From Paenibacillus phyllosphaerae (GTDB lineage Bacteria > Bacillota > Bacilli > Paenibacillales > Paenibacillaceae): DNA of 64,000 nucleotides. The DNA is taken from the NCBI RefSeq assembly GCF_014192105.1, contig NZ_JACHXK010000003.1, positions 186,001-250,000 on the forward strand. The letters are read 5' to 3'. Shown in pieces: positions 50,591 to 59,097 of this stretch. Position 1 is the first letter of the stretch. Each line of letters starts with the position of its first letter. The translations under genes were made by a program, and so were the position numbers. The notes under the pieces were generated by a model. That model ran no database searches. It was not told the DNA's origin and worked only from the letters and a program-made list of their open reading frames with translations.

Positions 50591-52054
50591 ATGAAAGGCA
50601 AAAAACTCTTTTCCATGTCCGCCTCGCTCGTCTTATGTACAACCCTGCTATTCGCTTGCTCTAACAATGGCGGCAATTCCGGCAACGCGGGCAATAGCGG
50701 AGACACCGGCAATACAGGCAACAAGGGCAATGCGGTGAACGCCGGGAATGCAGGCGGGACCGATTCCGGGGGAACGGAAACGCCGACAGAGAAGAAGACG
50801 ATCACGATCACCTACCGGGATGACGGCATCGGCGAGCAGGGCGTCATGTACAAGTGGATCATGGAGCTGTCCAAGAACTACCCGGACAAAAGCGTGGAGA
50901 TTAAGCCGACGCCGATCCAAGCCTCGGAAGGCGATTACTTCGCCAAGATCGCGCTGGCGCTGAAGTCGAAGGATACCGCGCCGGATATCGTGACCGAGGA
51001 TACGTTCATCTTGAATTCGGATGCGAGCGCGGGCTATCTCGAACCGCTCGATGACAAGGTGAATGCATGGGAGGACTGGACGAACGGTTCCTTCATCGAA
51101 GCGATGAAGAAGGGCGTTACGGCCAGCGACGGCAAAGTGTACGGCGTCCCGTACAACACGGATTCGCGCGGACTGTGGTACAACAAGAATCTCTTCAAGC
51201 AGGCGGGTCTGCCTGAAGACTGGCAGCCGAAGACATGGGATGACGTATTGAGCGCCGCGCGGACGATCAAGGAGAAGCTGCCGGACGTGGTGCCGATCTG
51301 GATGAACATGGGCAAGGCGACGGGCGAAGCGACCTCGATGCAAACATACGAAATGCTGCTCTACGGCACGGGCGAGCGCCTCTATGAAGATGCCAGTGGC
51401 AAGTGGATTACGAAGAGCCAAGGCATTCTGGACGCGCTGACGTTCGTGGAGACGGTGAACAAGGAGAAGCTGGGACCTCCGCTCTCCAAAGTGCTGAACG
51501 GTCAGGCGGGCAACACGGCCTCCCGCGAATATTTGCCGCAGGGCAAACTCGCGATCCAGTTGGACGGTTCCTGGATTACGGGGAACTATCTGGAGTCCGG
51601 CGCAGCGCCGTGGCCGGAATATAAGGATGTGCTCGGCTTCGCGCCAATGCCGACGAGCAAAGGGCAGGCACCGGGTTCGATCACGCTGGCAGGCGGTTGG
51701 GCGTTGTCGATTCCTAGCAATGCGCAGCACAAGGAAGAAGCATGGGAATTCATTAAGTACGCGCTGAACAAAGAGAATACGCAGAAGCTTGTCATTGCGG
51801 CTGGCAACATTACCGTTCGCTCCGACGTGGCGAAGGATCCGGGCTACACGGAAATGCCGTTCAACGGAATCGCGACCGAATACTTGCAGAACGCGGAGTT
51901 CCGCCCAGCTCAGGACAAATATCCGGAAGTGTCGACGCAAATCCAGACGATGGTGGAATCGGTGGCGACCGGCACTTCGCCGGAAGCCGCGATGAATAAA
52001 TACGCGCAAGACGTCACGCGCATCGTCGGCGAGGGGAACATCGTCGAGAAATAA
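50591..52054 (+). CDS. Sugar ABC transporter substrate-binding lipoprotein
   Basis: A 487-residue extracellular solute-binding protein, family 1. The signal peptide ends in the lipobox LLFACS. A Gly/Asn-rich linker (GGNSGNAGNSGDTGNTGNKG) precedes the binding domain, which shows GDYFAKIALALKSKDTAPDIV, VYGVPYNTDSRGLWYNKNLF and GSWITGNYLES. The protein should bind a sugar or oligosaccharide outside the membrane for the two permeases encoded downstream. A cre-like site lies upstream. AAAGGGAGGT precedes the ATG. Confidence 0.93.
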   Translation: MKGKKLFSMSASLVLCTTLLFACSNNGGNSGNAGNSGDTGNTGNKGNAVNAGNAGGTDSGGTETPTEKKTITITYRDDGIGEQGVMYKWIMELSKNYPDKSVEIKPTPIQASEGDYFAKIALALKSKDTAPDIVTEDTFILNSDASAGYLEPLDDKVNAWEDWTNGSFIEAMKKGVTASDGKVYGVPYNTDSRGLWYNKNLFKQAGLPEDWQPKTWDDVLSAARTIKEKLPDVVPIWMNMGKATGEATSMQTYEMLLYGTGERLYEDASGKWITKSQGILDALTFVETVNKEKLGPPLSKVLNGQAGNTASREYLPQGKLAIQLDGSWITGNYLESGAAPWPEYKDVLGFAPMPTSKGQAPGSITLAGGWALSIPSNAQHKEEAWEFIKYALNKENTQKLVIAAGNITVRSDVAKDPGYTEMPFNGIATEYLQNAEFRPAQDKYPEVSTQIQTMVESVATGTSPEAAMNKYAQDVTRIVGEGNIVEK

Positions 52055-52063
52055 CGTTACCCA

Positions 52064-52115
52064 GCTTGCTCAGGCCATCCACCGATCCGACGCACCCGCC
52101 TGAGCAAGCTTTTTT
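52064..52115 (+). terminator. Internal terminator between binding protein and permeases
   Basis: GCTTGCTCAGG pairs with CCTGAGCAAGC across a 24-base loop, followed by TTTTTT. Such partial terminators let the binding protein be made in excess of the permeases. Confidence 0.8.
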
Positions 52116-52144
52116 ATCCTTAATAGCGGGAGGAGAAAGTTTAC

Positions 52145-53035
52145 ATGAGCAGTTTGACCGCTGGGAGTATCCATAAGAAGCGAAAATCCTGGACGTGGCT
52201 GTATTTTCTGCTACCGTCCATTGCAATAATGCTCGTCTTCTTCATCTATCCGATTTTGCTGACCGTCTTCTATTCCTTTACGAATCTGGCCTTGACCGGC
52301 GAGGCGGCCAAGGAACTGAAGTTCGTCGGCATCGACAACTATACGCGGATGTTCGAGGACCCGACCGTTAGGGTCAGCATCTGGAATACGCTGATATTCC
52401 TGATCGGCTCGGCCGTTATCGGCCAGCAGGTGCTCGGATTCCTCATCGCCTTATTGATGAAGCACAAGAACCGCTGGTTCAGACGGGTAATCGGAACGAT
52501 CGTGCTGGCCGGCTGGGTGACGCCGGAGATCGTATGCGCGCTCTGCTTGTACAGTTTTTTCAGCGACGAAGGCACCCTAAACGCCATTATCACTTCGCTT
52601 GGCTTCACGGAGGTGACGTGGCTGTTCACCGTTCCGATGCTGACCGTCATTCTGGCCAATATTTGGCACGGGACGGCTTTCTCGATGCTTGTCTTCCAAG
52701 CTGCGCTGGACGATGTGCCAAGCGAGATTGAAGAAGCGGCCGTCGTGGACGGCGCAACCAAATGGCAGATTCTGACCCGGATTACGATTCCTTATATCAA
52801 AGAAACGATTACGACGAATATGATGCTCGTTACGCTGCAGACGCTCGGCGTCTTCGGGCTGATCTATGCGATGACCGGCGGCGGCCCTGGCACGTCGACG
52901 ACGACGCTGCCGATCTTTATGTACAATCAGGCGTTCGTCAACTATCAGCTGGGCTATGGAACCGCGATCTCGCTCTTGCTGTTGTTCATTGGCATCATCT
53001 TGAGCTTGTTCTATATCCGCTCGATGAAAGAGTAG
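52145..53035 (+). CDS. Sugar ABC permease (MalF type)
   Basis: A 296-residue permease with six helices and the ATPase-contact EAA loop EIEEAAVVDGATKWQILTRIT. The N terminus (LYFLLPSIAIMLVFFIYPILL) is typical of family 1 sugar permeases. It works with the second permease and with an ATPase that is not encoded here, probably a shared MsmX-like one. Confidence 0.94.
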   Translation: MSSLTAGSIHKKRKSWTWLYFLLPSIAIMLVFFIYPILLTVFYSFTNLALTGEAAKELKFVGIDNYTRMFEDPTVRVSIWNTLIFLIGSAVIGQQVLGFLIALLMKHKNRWFRRVIGTIVLAGWVTPEIVCALCLYSFFSDEGTLNAIITSLGFTEVTWLFTVPMLTVILANIWHGTAFSMLVFQAALDDVPSEIEEAAVVDGATKWQILTRITIPYIKETITTNMMLVTLQTLGVFGLIYAMTGGGPGTSTTTLPIFMYNQAFVNYQLGYGTAISLLLLFIGIILSLFYIRSMKE

Positions 53036-53056
53036 AACGTACAAGGAGATAATCGG

Positions 53057-53890
53057 ATGAATACGAAGCATCGCAAATGGGTGTATCAAATTCTGCCGTA
53101 TACGATCCTCACCTTTATCGGCGTATGTTTTATTCTGCCGCTGCTCTGGGTGCTGGTCGCGTCGGTGGACACGAATGCCTCGCAGACGCTGCAAGCGCCG
53201 ACACGAATTACGGCTGACAATTACGTCGATGTGCTGACGAATGCCGAGAATCAGCGTGCTTACCTGATCGGCTTGCTTATGTCGGGCGGCCAAGCCTTTA
53301 TCGTCGTGCTGCTCGCCCTGCTGGCCGCCTACCCGCTGTCCCGGTATCAGCTCAAATTCAAAAAACCGTTCATGCTGACGATCCTGTTCATGACTTCGCT
53401 GCCGATTACGGCGGTGATGGTACCGGTCTATCAACTGTTCCTGAGCCTCAAGCTGTACAACAATATATTCGGCGTCATCCTGTTCTTCGTCGCTTCAGCC
53501 ATGCCGTACGGCATCTGGATGCTGAAGAACTTCATGGATTCGGTGCCGATCGAGCTGGAGGAAGCGGCCTGGATCGACGGGGCTTCCGTATTCGAAGGCA
53601 TTCGCCGCGTCGTTGCGCCGCTCATGGTGCCGGGCATCTGCACGGTGGCCATCTTCACGTTCTCCGGCAGCTGGGGCAACTTCTTCGTGCCGTACATCTT
53701 GCTGCAATCGCCCGAGAATTTCCCGGCGTCGCTGAAGATTTATCAGTTCTTCGGCCAATACGGGATGGCGGACTACGGCAAGCTTGCGGCGTTCTCGGTC
53801 ATGTATGCCATTCCTTCCGTCGTGCTGTACATTCTATCCCAGCGCTTCATGTCTAAGGGTTTCGGCATGCAGGGCGGGACCAAAGGGTAG
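53057..53890 (+). CDS. Sugar ABC permease (MalG type)
   Basis: A 277-residue permease with six helices and the EAA loop ELEEAAWIDGASVFEGIRRVV. AAGGAGAT precedes the ATG 21 bases after the first permease gene. No ATPase gene follows. It completes the membrane part of the importer. Confidence 0.94.
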   Translation: MNTKHRKWVYQILPYTILTFIGVCFILPLLWVLVASVDTNASQTLQAPTRITADNYVDVLTNAENQRAYLIGLLMSGGQAFIVVLLALLAAYPLSRYQLKFKKPFMLTILFMTSLPITAVMVPVYQLFLSLKLYNNIFGVILFFVASAMPYGIWMLKNFMDSVPIELEEAAWIDGASVFEGIRRVVAPLMVPGICTVAIFTFSGSWGNFFVPYILLQSPENFPASLKIYQFFGQYGMADYGKLAAFSVMYAIPSVVLYILSQRFMSKGFGMQGGTKG

Positions 53891-54033
53891 GGGACGGTGG
53901 CAGGCGAAGGCGCTATTTTCTAAAAAGTTTGTGAAACCCGCAATCGACAAGAAACAAATCCCCCTGATTTGGGCTATAGTGGAGGTAGATGCTCGTCTCC
54001 ACACTATATAAACCCGATAAAGGATGGGATAAG

Positions 54034-54444
54034 ATGAAAGAATTATGGATCAATCTCCCGGTAAAGGACGTCAAGAAATCGAAAGCCTTTTTCGCCGAGC
54101 TCGGCTTTACGCTCAATCCGAGATTTAAGGATACGGACGAAGCCGCCGGTCTGATCATAGGCGATTCTCAGATCGCCGTCATGCTGTTCCCGGAGGAGAG
54201 CTTCCGCAAATTCACGAACCACGACATTGCCGACACGAGCAAAGGCACCGAGGTGCTCATCTCGGTCGATGCGCAGAGCCGGGAAGAGGTCGATCAGCTG
54301 ATCGCCAAGGCGGAGAAGGCCGGAGGCACCGTCTTCACGAGACCCGAAGGCAGCGGCTGGATGTACGGCGCGGGGTTCACGGATCTGGACGGACACCGTT
54401 GGAACGTGCTGTTCATGGATACGAGCAAGATTCCGTCGAAGTAA
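54034..54444 (+). CDS. Glyoxalase/VOC-family protein
   Basis: A 136-residue VOC protein: MKELWINLPVKDVKKSKAFF at the N terminus, then IGDSQIAVMLFPEESF and the C-terminal GFTDLDGHRWNVLFMD. Start 54034 has AAAGGA upstream; a longer frame from 53989 lacks similarity. These small metal-binding proteins include antibiotic-binding and methyltransferase-like subfamilies; the role is not known. Confidence 0.9.
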   Translation: MKELWINLPVKDVKKSKAFFAELGFTLNPRFKDTDEAAGLIIGDSQIAVMLFPEESFRKFTNHDIADTSKGTEVLISVDAQSREEVDQLIAKAEKAGGTVFTRPEGSGWMYGAGFTDLDGHRWNVLFMDTSKIPSK

Positions 54445-54466
54445 AAGCGTGGCGGGGCACGAAAAG

Positions 54467-54495
54467 GCCGGGCAGCTGATGCTGCCCGGCTTTTT
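54467..54495 (+). terminator. Rho-independent terminator
   Basis: GCCGGGCAGC pairs perfectly with GCTGCCCGGC around TGAT, followed by TTTTT. Confidence 0.9.
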
Positions 54496-54520
54496 GGCGT
54501 GGCGGTAAGAAGAGAGAGAA

Positions 54521-55036
54521 TTATCGTTTAATCGGCGTTAGCGGGGCAAATGCAGCGAGAAGCTTCTTTTGCATTCTGCCATTTTCGAAGGCGACATGAA
54601 CTTCCGTGTCCATGCCGGTGCCTTTGACATGAAAAATGACGCCGCGTCCGTATTTGGGATGCATCACTTCATCGTCCACTTGGAATAGCGCTGATGTTGA
54701 CGATTCTGGGGCGAATTCGTCCTTCTTGGCATCGTCCGCCCGCGGATCCTCGCGTAAGTAATCCGGCGGATCAGGATATTCGATGCCGTTGTTGTCGTAA
54801 TACTCGCCATCATCTCCCTGGACGCGAGCTCCAATGCGTTCGGCTATCTGAATCAATAGCCCGAATACACGCTCATCTGCGCGGTAAACGGTTATTTTGC
54901 CATGCGAAGATATGTAAGGGAGGCCTTTATACATGTCTAGCAAATCCGCAATCTTCTCGTAATCCTCATCGGTTATCGGATTTTGTTCACTATATACCCA
55001 ATGTTCGGCTTTCGTAATATGAACATCATAACTCAT
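54521..55036 (-). CDS. Hypothetical protein with PcrA/UvrD C-terminal-like domain
   Basis: A 171-residue protein starting at MSYDVHITKAEHW (55036); an upstream TTG is in frame but lacks a site. Residues 1-90 are an unknown alpha/beta domain, 91-117 a charged linker. Residues 119-168, DDEVMHPKYGRGVIFHVKGT then GMDTEVHVAFENGRMQKKLL and AAFAPL, follow the Tudor-like C-terminal domain of PcrA/UvrD helicases (pattern GDxVxHxKxGxGxVxxVKGxGxDTExxVxF...KxLLAxFAPL), which binds RNA polymerase. A free-standing copy suggests an RNA-polymerase-binding adaptor. Function unproven. Confidence 0.75.
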   Translation of the reverse strand: MSYDVHITKAEHWVYSEQNPITDEDYEKIADLLDMYKGLPYISSHGKITVYRADERVFGLLIQIAERIGARVQGDDGEYYDNNGIEYPDPPDYLREDPRADDAKKDEFAPESSTSALFQVDDEVMHPKYGRGVIFHVKGTGMDTEVHVAFENGRMQKKLLAAFAPLTPIKR

Positions 55037-55163
55037 GTGTGCACGTCCCTCTTCCAATTAACAGTCTGGGATCAATAATTCGGCTCCCACACTTCAATCT
55101 CCTCCTAACTAGCTAAGGACAATATTGACGATTATGGTTCTTCCTTCCACCCTCTATGCTATA

Positions 55164-55182
55164 CTGTGTATCAGATACACAG
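55164..55182 (+). promoter_or_regulatory. Perfect palindromic TetR operator
   Basis: CTGTGTATCAGATACACAG has two perfect 9-base arms around one A. It overlaps a TATACT -10 candidate (55160-55165) and lies 18 bases upstream of the TetR start codon. Confidence 0.7.
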
Positions 55183-55199
55183 TAGATGAGGAGATTCCT

Positions 55200-55997
55200 A
55201 TGTCGAAGAAGGACAACAATGAGCATGATCCGTTCAGCAGCCTGCCGCCGGGCATTGCGCTTAGTTGGGGGTTGGGAAAGGAATCGCAGCGGGGGCCGAA
55301 GCGGGAGCTTACGATTCCTCAGATTGTAGCGGCAGCGGTGGCGATCGCGGACCGGGATGGACTGGCCGCAGTCTCGATGAGCCGGGTGGCCGCCTCGCTC
55401 GGATTCACGGCGATGTCGCTCTACCGGTATATCCCGAGCAAGGAAGACCTGCTCATTCTGATGCAGGATGCGATCTGCGATATTCCGCTGCCGGAGAAGG
55501 CTTCTTATGCGGATTGGCGCGCCCTGCTGCGCGACTTCGCCAAAGCGAACAAGCAGGTTTTCCGCGATCACCCCTGGTTCTGCGACGTTCCGATTTCAGG
55601 CGTACCGATCACGCCGAACAATCTTAGATTCGTCGATTGGGGATTGAGCGCGTTGCAGCATTCCGGACTGAATGAAGCGGAGCAAATCTCGATCATCCTG
55701 CTGCTCAGCAGCTATGCCCGGTCATTCGGCATTCTGGAGCGGGATTTCGATCGGGCGATGCAAGCTGGCGCAAGCCCCGACCAGTTCACGGGCCAAGGCT
55801 TTACAGCCGCGCTCCAGCAGTTGGTGACCGCAGAGCGTTATCCGCATTTATACCCGCTCATCATGTCAGGCGTTTACACGGGTGAAGGCCATCAGGACGA
55901 TATATTGGACGACGATTTCGAATTCGGGATTGAGCGTATTCTTGACGGTATCGAGCATTACCTTGATACGAAGCGTAAGGGCGGCCAATCTTCATAG
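55200..55997 (+). CDS. TetR-family regulator (TetR_C type)
   Basis: A 265-residue TetR regulator with GAGGAG 6 bases before ATG 55200. The HTH (PQIVAAAVAIADRDGLAAVSMSRVAASLGFTAMSLYRYIPSKEDLL, recognition part FTAMSLYRYIPSK) is followed by a large C-terminal domain of the class that binds tetracycline-like or other bulky ligands. It is convergent with an ABC exporter operon whose promoter carries palindromes similar to the one before this gene, so it probably controls both. Confidence 0.92.
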   Translation: MSKKDNNEHDPFSSLPPGIALSWGLGKESQRGPKRELTIPQIVAAAVAIADRDGLAAVSMSRVAASLGFTAMSLYRYIPSKEDLLILMQDAICDIPLPEKASYADWRALLRDFAKANKQVFRDHPWFCDVPISGVPITPNNLRFVDWGLSALQHSGLNEAEQISIILLLSSYARSFGILERDFDRAMQAGASPDQFTGQGFTAALQQLVTAERYPHLYPLIMSGVYTGEGHQDDILDDDFEFGIERILDGIEHYLDTKRKGGQSS

Positions 55998-56003
55998 CTA
56001 TGC

Positions 56004-56792
56004 TTACCGTCGCCCAGCCCTCCGGTTATATAGCCACGTGCACCAGATGACCGCGCCGATCAGGATCAGCAGACACCATCCGATTGCGAACCAGGCATGT
56101 TCATCAGCGGCACCTCCGAGCAGCAGGCTGCGAATCGTCTCGATGACCGGCGTGATCGGCTGATGTTCAGCGACGCCCTGCAGCCAGCTCGGCATCGTAT
56201 CGGTCGCGACGAAAGCGCTGGAGAGATAGGGGAGGAACAGCAGCGCAAAACCATATCCGCTGGCGGCGGCAGGACTTCCTGCCACAAGGCCGATCGCGGC
56301 ATAAAGCCACGTGATGGCCAGGATGAAGAGGCTGATGATACCAAGCGCGGCGAGCCACTCCCAGACGTCGGCATGGGGCGTGAACCCGACGAGCAGAGCG
56401 GCAAGGATGACGATCCCCGTGGCGAGCAGGTTGCGCAGCAGGCTGGCTGTCACATGGCCGGTCATCAGGCACCAACTGTGGATGGGGAGCGTGCGGAACC
56501 GGTCAATGATGCCGTTCTTCATATCGCTTGCCACATCGACGGCCGTGCTGGAGGAACCGAAGCCGGCGCAGAGGAGAATAATGCCGGGAACGACGTAATT
56601 GACGTAATTGCCGCTCGTATCGATCGCACCACCGAATACATACGTGAACAGCAGCATGAGCATGACGGGAAGGACGATCGCCATAATCATCGTTTCGACA
56701 TTGCGCAGGCTGTGGCGGATGCTGCGGACGATGAATTCCGCATTCGTCGTGAAGAAGGAGGGCTGCTTGCCCTCGTAAGCCGGTTTTGTCAT
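56004..56792 (-). CDS. ABC-2 type permease (DrrB-like)
   Basis: A 262-residue membrane protein with six helices: MLLFTYVFGGAIDTSGN and VVPGIILLCAGFGSSST are the DrrB-type landmarks, and the closing HQPITPVIETIRSLLLGG is the usual C-terminal segment. Its ATG overlaps the stop of the ATPase gene (ATGA). The pair forms an exporter for an unknown compound. Confidence 0.92.
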   Translation of the reverse strand: MTKPAYEGKQPSFFTTNAEFIVRSIRHSLRNVETMIMAIVLPVMLMLLFTYVFGGAIDTSGNYVNYVVPGIILLCAGFGSSSTAVDVASDMKNGIIDRFRTLPIHSWCLMTGHVTASLLRNLLATGIVILAALLVGFTPHADVWEWLAALGIISLFILAITWLYAAIGLVAGSPAAASGYGFALLFLPYLSSAFVATDTMPSWLQGVAEHQPITPVIETIRSLLLGGAADEHAWFAIGWCLLILIGAVIWCTWLYNRRAGRR

Positions 56793-57688
56793 GCGCGCTT
56801 GGCCTCCTTGTTCGAATTCGAATCTGCAGACTCCGTTAAAGCGAGGAACACATCGTCCATGCTAGGGCTGCGAAGTCTTACGCGCGCATTGGGAGGCGCC
56901 TGCTGCGCCAGCATCAGCAGCTGATCCTGAATCGACGTGATCGTTCCGTCCGTCGTGAGGGTGTGGCTGACTTCACCTTCTTCATTAAGAAGCTCGATCA
57001 CTTCCTCGCCGATTCTTGCCTTCAGCTCTGCAGGAGTACCCGAGGCGACGATACGTCCTTCGTGTATAACCGCGATCCGATCCGCCAGTTGATCGGCCTC
57101 CTCGAGATACTGCGTGGTCAGGATGACCGTGATGCCCTGCGAAGCGAGCGCTTGAATGCTGTCCCACAGGGAGCGTCTGCTCCGGGTATCGAGTCCGGTC
57201 GTCGGTTCATCGAGAAAAACGATCGGCCGAGGCACGATCAAGCTGCTCGCCAGATCGAGACGCCGGCGCATCCCGCCGGAGTAAGTACCGACCCTTTTGC
57301 CGCCGGCGGCTTCAAGGTCGAATTGCGAGATGAGCTCCGTTGCCCGCGCAGCAGCTTGCGCTGCGCTCAGGCCATTCAATCTGCCGAGCATACGCAAGTT
57401 CTCCGTGCCGGTCAGCATGTCGTCGACGGCGGCGAATTGGCCGGTCAGGCTGATCGACATTTTGACCCGCAGCTTCTCCATAGTCACATCATATCCCGCG
57501 ACACGTACGATTCCGCGATCCGCCCGCAAGAGGCCTGCGAGAATATGGATGAATGTCGTTTTGCCGGCACCGTTAGGCCCGAGCAGCGCGAATACGCCGC
57601 CTTCCGCAACGGACAGATCCATCCCCTTTAACACCTCATGGCTGCCATACCGTTTGTACAGCCCTTTCACTTCAATCGCGAGCCCCAT
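56789..57688 (-). CDS. ABC exporter ATPase (DrrA-like)
   Basis: A 299-residue ATPase starting at MGLAIEVKGLYKRYG (57688) with AGGGAGAG upstream. Walker A is GPNGAGKTTF, the signature YSGGMRRRLDLA and Walker B IVFLDEPTTGLD. The C-terminal tail ends in MDDVFLALTESADS as in DrrA proteins. The two palindromes upstream suggest TetR control. Confidence 0.93.
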   Translation of the reverse strand: MGLAIEVKGLYKRYGSHEVLKGMDLSVAEGGVFALLGPNGAGKTTFIHILAGLLRADRGIVRVAGYDVTMEKLRVKMSISLTGQFAAVDDMLTGTENLRMLGRLNGLSAAQAAARATELISQFDLEAAGGKRVGTYSGGMRRRLDLASSLIVPRPIVFLDEPTTGLDTRSRRSLWDSIQALASQGITVILTTQYLEEADQLADRIAVIHEGRIVASGTPAELKARIGEEVIELLNEEGEVSHTLTTDGTITSIQDQLLMLAQQAPPNARVRLRSPSMDDVFLALTESADSNSNKEAKRA

Positions 57689-57707
57689 CAGCCATCTCTC
57701 CCTTACT

Positions 57708-57754
57708 GTATATGCCATATACTATTTCGGATGTAAACAGTATATGCCATATAC
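57708..57754. promoter_or_regulatory. Twin perfect palindromes before the ABC exporter operon
   Basis: GTATATGCCATATAC occurs identically at 57708-57722 and 57740-57754, 32 bases apart. Half-sites (TGTATATG) match 6 of 8 bases of the TetR operator half-site TGTGTATC at 55164-55182, and a TTTACA lies between them on the minus strand as a possible -35. Confidence 0.75.
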
Positions 57755-57959
57755 ATTTTTCTGCTCCCTTAAGAGTTAAGCCTCAGCTTCAGTCAGATCG
57801 GGAACCGTTGGCAGACTTTTAACCCTAGCATACTTTCAGCTAGCCTTCAGGACAAAGCGTGAGCCGACGATATAAGATGGAACCTGACGAATGGGCTTAT
57901 GTATGAATAGGCACGCAGGATGCTGGTGTTAGCTTGGGTGAGACAAAGGGGGCCATTGA

Positions 57960-58973
57960 ATGCTGAAGAAATGGACGACGGGGTACAAAGGTTTCGTCAC
58001 GGGCGTCGTATTGACGGCGGTGCTGACCGTGCCGTTCACCTCGTTCGCGGATGCCGTGCAGAAGAAGATCACGGTTACCTACAACAACATTAAAGTGACG
58101 ATGAATGGACAAGCCGTCAGCTTGAAGGACGCGAACGGAAACACGGTTGAGCCGTTCGCTTACAACGGTTCGGTCTATCTGCCGCTGCGCACGCTGGCGG
58201 AGACGCTCGGCATGGACGTAACGTACACGAATTCGACGCAGACGGTCGCGTTGACGAACAGCACGACTAGCGGCACAGGTGGAGCTGGCGGAACGCCGCC
58301 AACCGGTACGCCTCCGACAGGCAGTCCACCGACAGGCAATCTGCCTTCAGGGACGCCGGGTACAGGTGGAAGCACGGGCGGTACGACGAATACGACGGGT
58401 ACCTCGGCAGCGAGCTCCGACCAAACCGCGGTCGATGATACCGGCTTGACCGTGCAGGTCACGCAAGGTCCTTACTACGTGACGGGTACGAATCCGTTGA
58501 CGAATGGCGTGCTGAACTATGACAACCTGGAAGGAACCAAGATCAAAGTCAAAGGGTATGTCTACGCGGGTGCCACCGGTACGAAGCCGGTAGCGGGCGC
58601 GAAGGTCGAGATCTGGCATGCGGATAGCAGCGGCAACTACCATCCGAATTCGAACGGAGCGGCGAGCAACTACGAGACGGATGAAATCTCGCTGCGCGGT
58701 TATGTGCTCACCGACGCGAACGGCTATTACGAGTACACGACGATCTATCCGGGCGAATATGAGGGACGCACACGCCATATTCATACGAATACGACGGCAA
58801 CGGGTTATACCGGCGTCATTACGCAGCTGATCATCCCGAGCCTTGCGGATGATAAGATGGCGGCTTCAGAGGATAATATCGCGCAAAGCCTCCCGGCTTA
58901 TAATAAGGTCGTATTCACGGACGTCGACGGCGTTCCGACGGCTACGTATAATTACCGTCTGGCAGCGAAGTAG
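57960..58973 (+). CDS. Secreted intradiol-dioxygenase-like protein with stalk domain
   Basis: A 337-residue secreted protein with a signal peptide (FVTGVVLTAVLTVPFTSFADA). Residues 35-100 are a copper amine oxidase N-terminal-like stalk domain (VYLPLRTLAETLGM). A Thr/Gly/Pro-rich linker (GTPPTGTPPTGSPPTGNLP) leads to an intradiol ring-cleavage dioxygenase domain from about 160: VEIWHADSSGNYHPN and YEGRTRHIHTN. Candidate iron ligands Tyr227, Tyr267, His273 and His275 are all present. Intradiol enzymes open catechol rings; an extracellular one with a wall stalk is unusual. The neighbouring genes give no pathway. Confidence 0.85.
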   Translation: MLKKWTTGYKGFVTGVVLTAVLTVPFTSFADAVQKKITVTYNNIKVTMNGQAVSLKDANGNTVEPFAYNGSVYLPLRTLAETLGMDVTYTNSTQTVALTNSTTSGTGGAGGTPPTGTPPTGSPPTGNLPSGTPGTGGSTGGTTNTTGTSAASSDQTAVDDTGLTVQVTQGPYYVTGTNPLTNGVLNYDNLEGTKIKVKGYVYAGATGTKPVAGAKVEIWHADSSGNYHPNSNGAASNYETDEISLRGYVLTDANGYYEYTTIYPGEYEGRTRHIHTNTTATGYTGVITQLIIPSLADDKMAASEDNIAQSLPAYNKVVFTDVDGVPTATYNYRLAAK

Positions 58974-59025
58974 CGATCGTTCAGAACGCATGGCGCATGA
59001 GCAATCTTAAAGGGCTACGAATAGC

Positions 59026-59060
59026 AAAAGTCCACGACCGTAAAGGTTGTGGACTTTTTG
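59026..59060 (+). terminator. Rho-independent terminator
   Basis: AAAAGTCCAC pairs with GTGGACTTTT, with an inner ACC/GGT pair, followed by T. Confidence 0.85.
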
Positions 59061-59097
59061 GCATAGTGTCTCGGAAGGCCGATACTATTAGACGAGA

